From positions 950,501 to 1,014,500 of the forward strand of contig NZ_CP060488.1 in the NCBI RefSeq assembly GCF_014334015.1: DNA of 64,000 bases, written 5' to 3'. The position numbers and the translations under genes are program-made. A model generated the notes under the pieces. That model did no database searches and was not told where the DNA came from. It was given only the letters and a program-made list of their open reading frames with translations. The stretch comes from Bacteroides sp. M10. GTDB taxonomy: Bacteria > Bacteroidota > Bacteroidia > Bacteroidales > Bacteroidaceae. Below, piece by piece: positions 9,801-17,416 of the stretch (position 1 is the stretch's first letter; every line of letters begins with the position of its first letter).

Positions 9801-9828
9801 ACTTCGTAAATTGAAAGTTGAGAATTGA
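6811..9828 (+). CDS. Large tetratricopeptide-repeat protein, periplasmic
   Basis: A 1005-residue protein made almost wholly of TPR-type helix pairs after a signal peptide (MKKEITRLICAAICC through GFAQ). The repeats run from about residue 30 to the C-terminus, with recurring YxxAxxxFxxYLxxYPxSxYA patterns like those of BamD, YbgF and other periplasmic assembly scaffolds. The ATG at 6811 was chosen over the in-frame TTG at 6793 because the signal peptide begins there and the TTG lies within a -7-like box (TACTTTTG, 6788-6795). The next gene, 21 bp on, encodes an outer-membrane barrel. The pair probably acts together at the outer membrane, but its function is unknown to me. Confidence 0.85.
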   Translation: MKKEITRLICAAICCTPMIGFAQTSDKFTSTDNLYKEGKELFQEKNYAAALPALKAFVKQKPTASLLQDAEYMLASSAYELKDKNRIEILRKYLDRYPDTPYANRIYALLASCYFYEGKYDEALALFNSADLGLLGNEERDDCTYQLATCYLKTDNLREAAIWFETLRANSPQYAKDCDYYLSYIRYTQKRYNEALKGFLPLQDDSKYKALVPYYIAEIYAQLQNYDKAQIVAQNYLSAYPNNEHAAEMYRILGDAYYHFGQYHQAVEAFNNYLNKDHSAPRRDALYMLGLSYYQTKVYSKAAETLGKVTTANDALTQNAYLHMGLSYLQLAEKSKARMAFEQAAASSANMQIKEQAAYNYALCLHETSFSAFGESVTAFEKFLNEFPTSPYAEKVSSYLVGVYMNTRSYDAALKSIDRIAKPSAQILEAKQKILFQLGTQAFANADFTQALKYLNQSIAIGQYNRQTKADAYYWCGESYYRLNRMTEATRDFNAYLQLTTQPNNEMYALANYNLGYIAFHRKDYTQASNYFQKYIQLEKGENTTALADAYNRIGDCYLHVRSFEEAKHYYSQAEQMNTPSGDYSFYQLALVSGLQKDYSGKITLLNRLVGKYPSSPYAVNAIYEKGRSYVLMDNNNQAITSFKELLSKYPESPVSRKAAAEIGLLYYQKGDYNQAIGAYKEVIEKYPGSEEARLAMRDLKSIYVDLNRIDEFAALANAMPGHIRFDANEQDSLTYAAAEKIYIKGRMEEAKTSLNKYLQTFPEGAFSLNAHYYLCLIGNEQKNYDMVLLHSGKLLEYPNNPFAEEALILRAEVQFNQQNMAEALASYKMLKEKATNVERRQLAETGILRCAFLLRDDIETIHAATDLLAEAKLSPELRNEALYYRAKAYTKQKADKKALEDYRELAKDTRNSYGAEAKYQVAQSLYDAKEYAAAEKELLNYIEQSTPHAYWLARSFVLLSDVYHATGKDLDARQYLLSLQQNYQGNDDIQSMIESRLRKLKVEN

Positions 9829-9849
9829 GAATTAAATAAATAGAAAAGT

Positions 9850-11571
9850 ATGAAACGATCTCATTATATAATAGGAGGACTCGCATTGGCAATCTCAATG
9901 CCATCCTGCCTTCAAGCCCAAACTACCCAACCGAAAGATACGACAATGAACCGCACGGTCATTGTAGAACAAGAATATAACCCGGACATTATGGATGCTT
10001 CGAAAGTGAACGTCCTGCCTAAAGTAGAAGAACCGACAGTAAGCAAAAAAGAGGTAGAATATGCTACAACATTCTTTCCGGCTACTTCTGTTCCGGCAGG
10101 TCTGATGAGTCCCTATACCGGAAAAGAAATTCAGCCAGGCACTACTCCCGGATATGTACGTGCCGGATATGGCAATTATGGCAATTTGGACATTCTTGCC
10201 AATTATCTATTCCGCCTGTCGAAGAAAGATAAACTGAATGTACGTTTCCAGATGGATGGAATGGATGGTAAATTGACCCTTCCCTTCACAGATGGAGAGA
10301 AATGGAACGCTTTCTACTACCGCACACGTGCTAATGTAGATTATACGCATCAATTCGATAAGTTGGATTTAAATATTGCCGGAAACTTCGGATTGAGCAA
10401 CTTCAACTTCCAACCGGGAAGCGTAAACAGCAAGCAGAAATTCACATCCGGTGACTTCCATGCGGGCATTCATTTCATTGATGAGACTGCACCACTGCGT
10501 TTCAATGCAGAAACAAATCTGTTGATGTATGAACGTCAGCATAACATGTTCAATGAATCTGAAGCCAATACAGGTATCAAGGAGACAATCATACGTACCA
10601 AAGGCGATGTCACGGGAGCTATCGGTGACCAACAATTAATAACTATCGCTCTGGAAATGAACAATCTTCTCTACAGCGGATATACAAAGAATGTTTCCAC
10701 CGGAGATGAATATTTCAAGAACTACACAACGCTTCTTTTAAATCCATATTATGAACTGGATAATGATGACTGGAAATTGCATATCGGAGCCAATGTAGAT
10801 TTATCTTTCGGATTTGATAAGTCTTTCCGTATTTCACCCGATATCACTGCACAGTATATTTTTTCTGATAGCTACATTGTTTATGCAAAAGCAACTGGCG
10901 GTAAGCAACTGAATGATTTCCGCAGATTAGAAAATATATGTCCTTACGGTGAACTGCCGGAGGCAAATACCACTGCTACTTTGGGATATGTACAACGTCC
11001 TTATGATACTTACGAGCAAATCAACGGTAGTATAGGATTCAAAGCAAGCCCTTATCCGGGACTTTGGTTCAACGTGTTCGGTGGTTATCAGAATCTAAAG
11101 AACGACTTATCTTATTTAGGTTTTGACCCAAGTAATATTCATTCAGGCTCTTATCTTTCTTTTGCTCAAGATAATACAAATAATCTCTACCTTGGCGGTG
11201 AAATCAGTTACGATTACAAAGATATCCTCGGAATATCAGCTAAATATACTTACCGTAATTGGGACAGCAAAACAGAGGAATATCTGTTGGCTGTGAAACC
11301 TGTCAGTGAAATGTCTTTCAATGTACGTATTCATCCGATCTCTGCTCTTAACATAAATCTGGGTTATGATTACATCAACCGGAAAGAAGTGAAAGAGTAT
11401 GCAAAAATGACCGCAATTAATGATTTGCATATCGGAGCCAGCTATAATATATTCAAAGGAGTATCCGTTTATGCGCAAGTACATAACCTGCTGAACAAGA
11501 AATATCAATATTATTTGGGTTATCCTACGGAAGGATTCAATTTCTTGGGAGGATTGAGTTTCCGGTTCTAA
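9850..11571 (+). CDS. Outer-membrane beta-barrel, TonB-dependent-receptor-like
   Basis: A 573-residue exported protein with a signal peptide ending near LQAQ. A short N-terminal segment (VIVEQEYNPDIMDASKVNVLPK) is followed by alternating aromatic beta strands through to a C-terminal strand ending in LSFRF, as in outer-membrane barrels. The last third (YAQVHNLLNKKYQYYLGYP) resembles the end of TonB-dependent receptors, but no plug domain is recognisable and the length is below that of full receptors. It follows the TPR gene by 21 bp and ends before a bidirectional hairpin, so the two form a two-gene unit. Substrate unknown. Confidence 0.75.
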   Translation: MKRSHYIIGGLALAISMPSCLQAQTTQPKDTTMNRTVIVEQEYNPDIMDASKVNVLPKVEEPTVSKKEVEYATTFFPATSVPAGLMSPYTGKEIQPGTTPGYVRAGYGNYGNLDILANYLFRLSKKDKLNVRFQMDGMDGKLTLPFTDGEKWNAFYYRTRANVDYTHQFDKLDLNIAGNFGLSNFNFQPGSVNSKQKFTSGDFHAGIHFIDETAPLRFNAETNLLMYERQHNMFNESEANTGIKETIIRTKGDVTGAIGDQQLITIALEMNNLLYSGYTKNVSTGDEYFKNYTTLLLNPYYELDNDDWKLHIGANVDLSFGFDKSFRISPDITAQYIFSDSYIVYAKATGGKQLNDFRRLENICPYGELPEANTTATLGYVQRPYDTYEQINGSIGFKASPYPGLWFNVFGGYQNLKNDLSYLGFDPSNIHSGSYLSFAQDNTNNLYLGGEISYDYKDILGISAKYTYRNWDSKTEEYLLAVKPVSEMSFNVRIHPISALNINLGYDYINRKEVKEYAKMTAINDLHIGASYNIFKGVSVYAQVHNLLNKKYQYYLGYPTEGFNFLGGLSFRF

Positions 11572-11599
11572 GAAAATTAGACAGAATATAATAAAAACA

Positions 11600-11638
11600 C
11601 AATATGCTCATCCCGTACTATTCGAGATGGGCATATTG
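11600..11638. terminator. Bidirectional terminator between convergent genes
   Basis: Stem 11600-11612 pairs with 11626-11638 over 13 bp with one G-T pair. It lies between the 3' ends of the barrel gene (+) and the HU-like gene (-). Confidence 0.7.
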
Positions 11639-11652
11639 CATTAAATATCATC

Positions 11653-12258
11653 TTATTTCATTTTAATATATACCACCGAACGTCCTGAACCATATTTCTT
11701 CAGGATCCCTCTTTCAATAAAAGCATTAATATCCTGCAATGCCTGCTTCTTCGTCTTGCCAACAAGCTGGGCATAATCCTGCCGATTGATACAGGAATGG
11801 TCTTCAAAAAAAATATTCAAACGTTGCAAACATTTCTCTTCTTCCAATGGATTCTTTACACGGAATGGCGAATGACAACGTTGTAGCTCAATCCGACTCT
11901 CAATCTCCTTTTTAAGCTGTCGATTCACACGAAAATTAATATCTTTCAAAGATATGGACGGCGAACGTAAATCTTTTGCTTCCAAGACCCTTTTATTCAC
12001 ACTTAAAGAAAGAGTAAAATAGCCTATATCTCCCAATTCGACGGAGAATCCCTTCAATAGCAAATGCTGCAACTCTTTCGATATAGCTTCAATGACACCC
12101 ACCACTTGTGCATGCGGCATATGCTGAAAGATTGTTACCTGTTCTACAAATTCCTCGGCTGTATAACTGCCTTTCAATACGACACGTGCATGTAAAGGTT
12201 GTTCTTCCCCGCTTTTTGCGAGATCGGGAGTCTCATAAAGATCATAATTCACACTCAT
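11653..12258 (-). CDS. HU-like DNA-binding protein with C-terminal extension
   Basis: A 201-residue cytoplasmic protein. Residues about 18-125 carry the HU/IHF-type fold as found in Bacteroidetes (RVVLKGSYTAEEFVEQV, LLKGFSVELGDIGYF, and the basic arm region NFRVNRQLKKEIE). The C-terminal 70 residues (CLQRLNIFFEDHSCINRQDYAQLVGKTK onward, ending GSGRSVVYIKMK) look like a winged-helix DNA-binding extension. It probably binds DNA as a nucleoid or regulatory protein; no target can be inferred. It is convergent with the barrel gene and divergent from topA. Confidence 0.8.
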   Translation of the reverse strand: MSVNYDLYETPDLAKSGEEQPLHARVVLKGSYTAEEFVEQVTIFQHMPHAQVVGVIEAISKELQHLLLKGFSVELGDIGYFTLSLSVNKRVLEAKDLRSPSISLKDINFRVNRQLKKEIESRIELQRCHSPFRVKNPLEEEKCLQRLNIFFEDHSCINRQDYAQLVGKTKKQALQDINAFIERGILKKYGSGRSVVYIKMK

Positions 12259-12329
12259 AATTTATTAGTTTTTCATTAGGAAAGAGTAAAAACAGCCTTC
12301 CTATATATTAATTATTTATCCTGCATTTA

Positions 12330-12384
12330 AGTTTTCGCTCTACTTAACTGGAACGAAAACTCAGATGCTAACGAAACAAATGTA
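12330..12384 (-). promoter_or_regulatory. Promoter region of the HU-like gene
   Basis: On the minus strand a perfect -7 box TACATTTG occupies 12384-12377. Downstream of it, in the predicted leader, an inverted repeat AGTTTTCG (12330-12337) pairs with CGAAAACT (12354-12361). This could be a stem or an operator for autoregulation. Confidence 0.5.
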
Positions 12385-12457
12385 CGCAGAATATACATAC
12401 ACTAATCGATACTAACGGAAATTTAATTTCATACAGTTTATCTTTTAGAAATGATAA

Positions 12458-12616
12458 ATGGATTCTCACCAACAATTATCCAAGCTTGATCTCTTTAGCA
12501 ATATCGCACAGTACCTGATGAAAACATCAAGTATCGACAATGTATATGGAGAAATCTTAAGATCAACAGATGCAAAACTGAAGATTTTATTAAATTCTCC
12601 TTATAATATAAGGTAG
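12458..12616 (+). CDS. Possible 52-residue small protein upstream of topA
   Basis: An ATG at 12458 opens 52 codons ending in TAG at 12614-12616. The predicted peptide begins MDSHQQLSKLDLFSNIAQYL and is soluble, with ordinary composition and no repeats. It fills most of an otherwise empty 420-bp interval. No family is recognised and no clear promoter or ribosome binding site precedes it, apart from the imperfect TATCTTTT near 12438. It ends 17 bp before the topA -7 box. It could be a real small gene, the remnant of one, or chance. Confidence 0.3.
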   Translation: MDSHQQLSKLDLFSNIAQYLMKTSSIDNVYGEILRSTDAKLKILLNSPYNIR

Positions 12617-12632
12617 GGAGAATCTTTTTTTT

Positions 12633-12640
12633 TACTTTTG
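12633..12640 (+). promoter_or_regulatory. -7 box of topA
   Basis: TACTTTTG matches TAnnTTTG. The topA ATG lies at 12683, giving a leader of about 35 nt. No convincing -33 element was seen. Confidence 0.5.
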
Positions 12641-12682
12641 TCCCCGAATATTGTGGTACAAGCCATTATAAAAGAAAGAATT

Positions 12683-15028
12683 ATGCAGAAAAACCTTGTC
12701 ATTGTCGAGTCTCCGGCAAAAGCAAAAACGATTGAAAAGTTTCTGGGGAAAGATTTCAAAGTCCTTTCTAGTTACGGACACATACGCGATCTGAAGAAAA
12801 AAGATTTCAGTATCGACGTAAATAATGATTTTAAACCCAGCTACGAAATCCCGGCAGACAAAAAGACGCTGGTTAGCACACTGAAGACAGAAGCTAAAGA
12901 GGCAGAAACCGTATGGCTCGCATCCGATGAGGACCGCGAGGGAGAGGCGATTGCCTGGCATCTGTATGAGGTTTTGAAACTAAAACCGGAAAACACAAAA
13001 CGAATCGTATTTCATGAAATTACGAAAAGCGCTATTTTAAAAGCAATTGAACAACCACGCGACATTGACCTCAACCTCGTAAATGCACAGCAAGCACGAC
13101 GGATTCTGGACCGTATCGTAGGTTTCGAACTCTCTCCCGTGCTTTGGAGAAAAGTGAAACCGGCACTTTCTGCCGGACGTGTTCAGTCAGTTGCTGTCCG
13201 CCTGATCGTTGAACGTGAACGTGAAATACATGCTTTCCAAACGGAAGCTGCTTATCGCATCACTGCCGTATTCCTCGTTCCGGACACGGACGGAAAACTG
13301 GTGGAAATGAAAGCTGAACTGGCTCGCCGTATCAAAACAAAAGAAGAAGCAAAAGCTTTCCTCAACGCATGTCAGGGAGCAAGCTTTGCCATCGACGATA
13401 TTACTACCCGCCCGGTCAAGAAAACGCCTCCTGCTCCATTCACAACATCTACGTTGCAACAGGAAGCCGCACGCAAACTGGGATATACCGTAGCGCAGAC
13501 CATGATGCTCGCGCAACGCTTATACGAATCGGGATTCATCACTTATATGCGTACGGACTCTGTCAACCTCTCGGAATTTGCGACAGCAGGCAGTAAAGAC
13601 GCTATCATCAAAATGATGGGTGACCGCTACGTACACCCCCGTCATTTCGAAACAAAGACTAAGGGTGCACAAGAAGCGCATGAGGCTATCCGTCCTACCT
13701 ATATGGAAAACCAGTCCGTTGAAGGAACAGCACAGGAAAAGAAACTGTACGACTTGATATGGAAACGCACCATTGCCTCACAAATGGCAGATGCGGAACT
13801 GGAAAAGACAACTGCTACCATAACAATAAGTGGCAGCAGCGATGTATTTACAGCCATCGGCGAAGTGATTAAGTTCGACGGATTCCTGCGTGTATACCGT
13901 GAATCTTATGATGATGACAACGAACAGGAAGATGAGAGCCACCTGCTTCCTCCTCTGAAAAAAGGTCAGAAGTTGGAACACGGCCCTATCATCGCAACCG
14001 AACGTTTCACCCAACGTCCTCCACGTTATACGGAAGCAAGTCTTGTACGCAAGTTGGAAGAACTGGGTATCGGACGTCCGTCTACGTATGCACCTACTAT
14101 CTCTACCATCCAACAACGCGAATATGTGGAGAAAGGTAATAAAGACGGGGAAGAACGGCAGTTTAATGTCATGACATTGAAAGATCGCCAGATTAAGGAT
14201 GAAAACCATACTGAAATTACCGGTGCAGAAAAGGCTAAGTTATTCCCAACGGATACCGGCACTGTGGTAAACGATTTCCTTACCGAATATTTTCCGGACA
14301 TTCTGGATTTCAACTTTACCGCTAGCGTAGAAAAGGAATTTGACGAGATTGCAGAAGGAGAAGTGAAATGGACTTCTATCATGAAGAATTTCTATGATAA
14401 GTTCCATCCGTCTGTAGAAAATACATTGGCTATCAAGACGGAACATAAAGTAGGCGAACGTATTCTGGGAGAAGAACCGGGAACAGGTAAGACTGTTTCT
14501 GTTAAGATTGGCCGCTTCGGTCCTGTTGTACAGATTGGTACTGTAGAAGATGAAGAAAAACCACGCTTTGCACAAATGAAGAAAGGCCAATCCATGGAAA
14601 CCATCACTTTGGAAGATGCATTGGAATTATTCAAATTACCTCGTACACTGGGCGAATATGAAGGAAAATCAGTCAGTGTAGGCGTAGGACGTTTCGGTCC
14701 GTATATCCTTCACAATAAGGTATATGTATCGCTCCCGAAAACACTTGACCCGATGGAAATTACTTTGGAAGAGGCAGAACAGCTGATTCTGGAGAAACGC
14801 CAGAAAGAAGCGGAACGCCACATCAAGACGTTTGAAGAGGAGCCGGAACTTGAGATTCTGAACGGACGTTACGGACCTTATATTACTTATAAGGGTTCCA
14901 ATTATAAAATACCTAAAGATATCGTCCCGCAGGATTTGACACTGAAAAACTGTCTCGACTTAATCAAGCTTCAAGACGAAAAAGGAGCAAATTCAGCACC
15001 CAAAAAAAAGTTTACGAAAAAGAAGTAA
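12683..15028 (+). CDS. topA: DNA topoisomerase I (type IA)
   Basis: Relaxes negatively supercoiled DNA through a transient 5'-phosphotyrosine link. The 781-residue protein begins with the TOPRIM domain (NLVIVESPAKAKTIEKFLG and the acidic DEDREGEAIAWHL). It carries the signatures LSAGRVQSVAVRLIVERE and FITYMRTDSVNLS, with Tyr288 as the catalytic tyrosine. The C-terminus has Topo_C-type GRFGPYI repeats and a lysine-rich tail in place of zinc fingers, as in other Bacteroidetes TopA. The ATG at 12683 was chosen because MQKNLVIVESPAKAK is the family start; an upstream in-frame start at 12638 overlaps the -7 box. Confidence 0.97.
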   Translation: MQKNLVIVESPAKAKTIEKFLGKDFKVLSSYGHIRDLKKKDFSIDVNNDFKPSYEIPADKKTLVSTLKTEAKEAETVWLASDEDREGEAIAWHLYEVLKLKPENTKRIVFHEITKSAILKAIEQPRDIDLNLVNAQQARRILDRIVGFELSPVLWRKVKPALSAGRVQSVAVRLIVEREREIHAFQTEAAYRITAVFLVPDTDGKLVEMKAELARRIKTKEEAKAFLNACQGASFAIDDITTRPVKKTPPAPFTTSTLQQEAARKLGYTVAQTMMLAQRLYESGFITYMRTDSVNLSEFATAGSKDAIIKMMGDRYVHPRHFETKTKGAQEAHEAIRPTYMENQSVEGTAQEKKLYDLIWKRTIASQMADAELEKTTATITISGSSDVFTAIGEVIKFDGFLRVYRESYDDDNEQEDESHLLPPLKKGQKLEHGPIIATERFTQRPPRYTEASLVRKLEELGIGRPSTYAPTISTIQQREYVEKGNKDGEERQFNVMTLKDRQIKDENHTEITGAEKAKLFPTDTGTVVNDFLTEYFPDILDFNFTASVEKEFDEIAEGEVKWTSIMKNFYDKFHPSVENTLAIKTEHKVGERILGEEPGTGKTVSVKIGRFGPVVQIGTVEDEEKPRFAQMKKGQSMETITLEDALELFKLPRTLGEYEGKSVSVGVGRFGPYILHNKVYVSLPKTLDPMEITLEEAEQLILEKRQKEAERHIKTFEEEPELEILNGRYGPYITYKGSNYKIPKDIVPQDLTLKNCLDLIKLQDEKGANSAPKKKFTKKK

Positions 15029-15047
15029 GAAAATAAATGCAAGAATG

Positions 15048-15083
15048 ATGGCAAATATATAAAAATAATTATATATTTGCCAT
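15048..15083 (+). terminator. topA terminator hairpin overlapping the next -7 box
   Basis: Arms 15048-15061 and 15070-15083 pair perfectly over 14 bp with an 8-nt loop and are followed by T-rich sequence. The right arm contains TATATTTG (15072-15079), a perfect -7 box placed 30 bp before the ATG of the LruC gene, so one element may both end topA and start its neighbour. Confidence 0.65.
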
Positions 15084-15108
15084 TTAATTTATTTATTTTC
15101 AAAAACTT

Positions 15109-17199
15109 ATGAAACAAACAAGATTTTATTTGAAAAGCACAGTTATAGGCTTGCTTTTATTTTCTCCTTTTTGCAGTTGCGTAGATAATGAACGCAATCT
15201 TTCTTCAGAAGAAGAAACGAAAAAAATCCCCAAAGAAGAATTCTTTGACTATAACATGAATCAGGCTGTTGCCGTAGACATAGACTATGCTTTTGATAAC
15301 CAAACAAGGCTTTCAGGCTCTTATCGCATTCTTTTTGAGATTTATGATCAGAATCCACTCGAATTCAATGACAACACCGATGCTACCGGTACAAGTTGGG
15401 AAAAGAAGGACATAGAGCCACTTTATCGTGGCGCAACAGACCAGAATGGTAAATACTCCGGAGAGATGGCTATTTCAGCCGACATCTCAAAAGTATGGCT
15501 ATATTCTGATTATTTAGGTACAGTATCTCCCTTAGAGTTGACCATTGAAGGTAACCGGATTTCCTTCAATCAGGATACATATATCAAAGCTAAACGAGCA
15601 CTGGCAACATCACAAACTAGAGGAGTAACTACTAATCAGCATACCTATCTTGATGACTGGGATATTCTTCCCGGAGCAGACTGGGATGAAAATGGGAGAC
15701 CTAATAATTTAGAAGATGGATTGCACATGCCTCCTGCTGATGTTCTTTACAACATCAAACACGTTTTTAGAAAAGGAACCGTCAAATTAGATAATGGAGA
15801 GAAAAAACTCCTCAACATCAGCGATAACTATCCACAATTTGTCAATGGTACAATACCAATGACATCAGATATTCCTATTGTTAAATCAACTGAAGTGAGT
15901 CTTGTTTTTGTTAATAGCTCTGCAGCATGGTATAATACAGTAGGATACTATACATATGAAACCGGTACCACACCAGATATAAAAACGATCAAAAAGACAA
16001 TCGTGTTTCCAAATGTTTCTCCAGTCTACAAGACGCTGGGGAAAGGAGCTCTAGTATGCGGTGAAGAAGTGAAGCTAAAATACTGGAACGAAGAAACAAA
16101 AAGATACGAAAGTACATTCCCTAAAGGTGTTACAATCGGATGGTGTCTACAGGGAATGGGATTCAAGAGTAAGCCTACTAGTAATTCTGAAAAAGTTGGT
16201 GATATTATAAAAGGTATGGGAACACGCTATTCTACAAGAATCTTAAATAGTGATGGAAAACAAAGAACCATATCTCTACGTGATGAGACTTCCGGTAAAA
16301 TCGTAGCCATCGGGTTTGAAGATAATATTGATATGGACTACTGCGATGCTCTCTTCTATATTCACACATCGGAAGAAAATGCGATTGATCCGGAGCTACC
16401 TCCACTACCACAAGAACCGGAAGCCACCCCTGGTGATAAAGACTTATACACCATCACTTATTCCGGTATACTGACCTTCGAAGACTTATGGCCCAAAGAG
16501 GGGGATTATGATATGAATGACGTAATAGTCCGTTACAACAGTACCGTTTCCCGAATGGTACTGGATAATCGGGTTTATGAAATAGAAGATAAATTTACTG
16601 TTGAACATTGTGGAGGTTATCTAAAAAATGGATTTGGGTACCAACTCCACAAGTTATCAAACAGTAACATCAAGAGTGTCAAGATTACTCCAGAAGATAA
16701 TCCAACTTCCAGTTTCATGGCAGGACAACGAGTAGAGCCCGGACAAAGTCATCCTACCATCCTGCTATTTGATGACATGACTGTATTCAAAGGTATTGCG
16801 GATGAATCCAAAAGACATTATACAGTAAAAATACAACTTGACGGAATCAATGAAAAGAATATTGTTCCACCTTACAATCCATTTATTTTTATTAGTTCGA
16901 ATGAAGGTAGGGGAAAAGAAGTACATTTGGTAAACTATCCTCCTACAGACAAAGTCGATACATCATTCTTCGGTACAGGAAAGGATCTTTCCAGAACTGA
17001 AGAGGGCCTCTATTATGTTTCAGTAGACATGATGCCATTTGCTATCAACATACCGGCAAGTGACGAAATCGGACAATTAACAAGCACATTAAAAGATCCC
17101 CAGAACGAGGGTAAAAGAATAGATGAGTTATATCCCAAATTCGCATCATGGGCTAAGTCGAATGGGACAAAGGATAAAAATTGGTATATAAAAAAATAA
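15109..17199 (+). CDS. LruC-domain (DUF4842) lipoprotein
   Basis: A 696-residue lipoprotein. The lipobox ends at Cys24 and is followed by VDNE, an acidic sequence typical of surface export in Bacteroides. The C-terminal half, from about residue 445, carries the LruC/DUF4842 signature (GILTFEDLWPKEGDYDMNDVIVRYN). The N-terminal half, about residues 40-240, is beta-rich with no identified family. LruC proteins are known from Leptospira and Bacteroidetes as outer-membrane-associated lipoproteins without an established function. It is flanked by hairpins at 15048-15083 and 17260-17300 and appears to be transcribed alone. Confidence 0.85.
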   Translation: MKQTRFYLKSTVIGLLLFSPFCSCVDNERNLSSEEETKKIPKEEFFDYNMNQAVAVDIDYAFDNQTRLSGSYRILFEIYDQNPLEFNDNTDATGTSWEKKDIEPLYRGATDQNGKYSGEMAISADISKVWLYSDYLGTVSPLELTIEGNRISFNQDTYIKAKRALATSQTRGVTTNQHTYLDDWDILPGADWDENGRPNNLEDGLHMPPADVLYNIKHVFRKGTVKLDNGEKKLLNISDNYPQFVNGTIPMTSDIPIVKSTEVSLVFVNSSAAWYNTVGYYTYETGTTPDIKTIKKTIVFPNVSPVYKTLGKGALVCGEEVKLKYWNEETKRYESTFPKGVTIGWCLQGMGFKSKPTSNSEKVGDIIKGMGTRYSTRILNSDGKQRTISLRDETSGKIVAIGFEDNIDMDYCDALFYIHTSEENAIDPELPPLPQEPEATPGDKDLYTITYSGILTFEDLWPKEGDYDMNDVIVRYNSTVSRMVLDNRVYEIEDKFTVEHCGGYLKNGFGYQLHKLSNSNIKSVKITPEDNPTSSFMAGQRVEPGQSHPTILLFDDMTVFKGIADESKRHYTVKIQLDGINEKNIVPPYNPFIFISSNEGRGKEVHLVNYPPTDKVDTSFFGTGKDLSRTEEGLYYVSVDMMPFAINIPASDEIGQLTSTLKDPQNEGKRIDELYPKFASWAKSNGTKDKNWYIKK

Positions 17200-17259
17200 T
17201 AAACCAATAAATTAAGTCGTCCGGAAAGTTTACGAAAGATCTTTTTAGACGTAGCTAAC

Positions 17260-17300
17260 ATGGATTATATGGGCTGGAGCTAATTACCCATATAATCCAT
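17260..17300 (+). terminator. Terminator of the LruC gene
   Basis: Arms 17260-17273 and 17287-17300 pair perfectly over 14 bp, about 60 bp after the stop codon. Confidence 0.65.
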
Positions 17301-17356
17301 ATTTCATATAAAAACCTTTACAGGGAATAACAAATGAAGAGAAGAGTAAAAACATA

Positions 17357-17388
17357 CGGGGTTCCTTTTATATATAAAAGAAACCCCG
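17357..17388 (-). terminator. Terminator of argS
   Basis: Bases 17357-17388 form a stem of up to 16 bp (outer arm CGGGGTT). The one mismatch on + becomes a G-T pair on the minus strand, where a T-rich stretch follows. It lies 29 bp past the argS stop codon. Confidence 0.65.
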
Positions 17389-17416
17389 CAGAAATATATT
17401 TTGTTCAGAGAAAGTC

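Noticed and set aside
9829..9849. Short tandem GAGAATT repeats between TPR and barrel genes
   Set aside because: Only two to three imperfect copies over about 15 bp; no more than low-complexity intergenic sequence.
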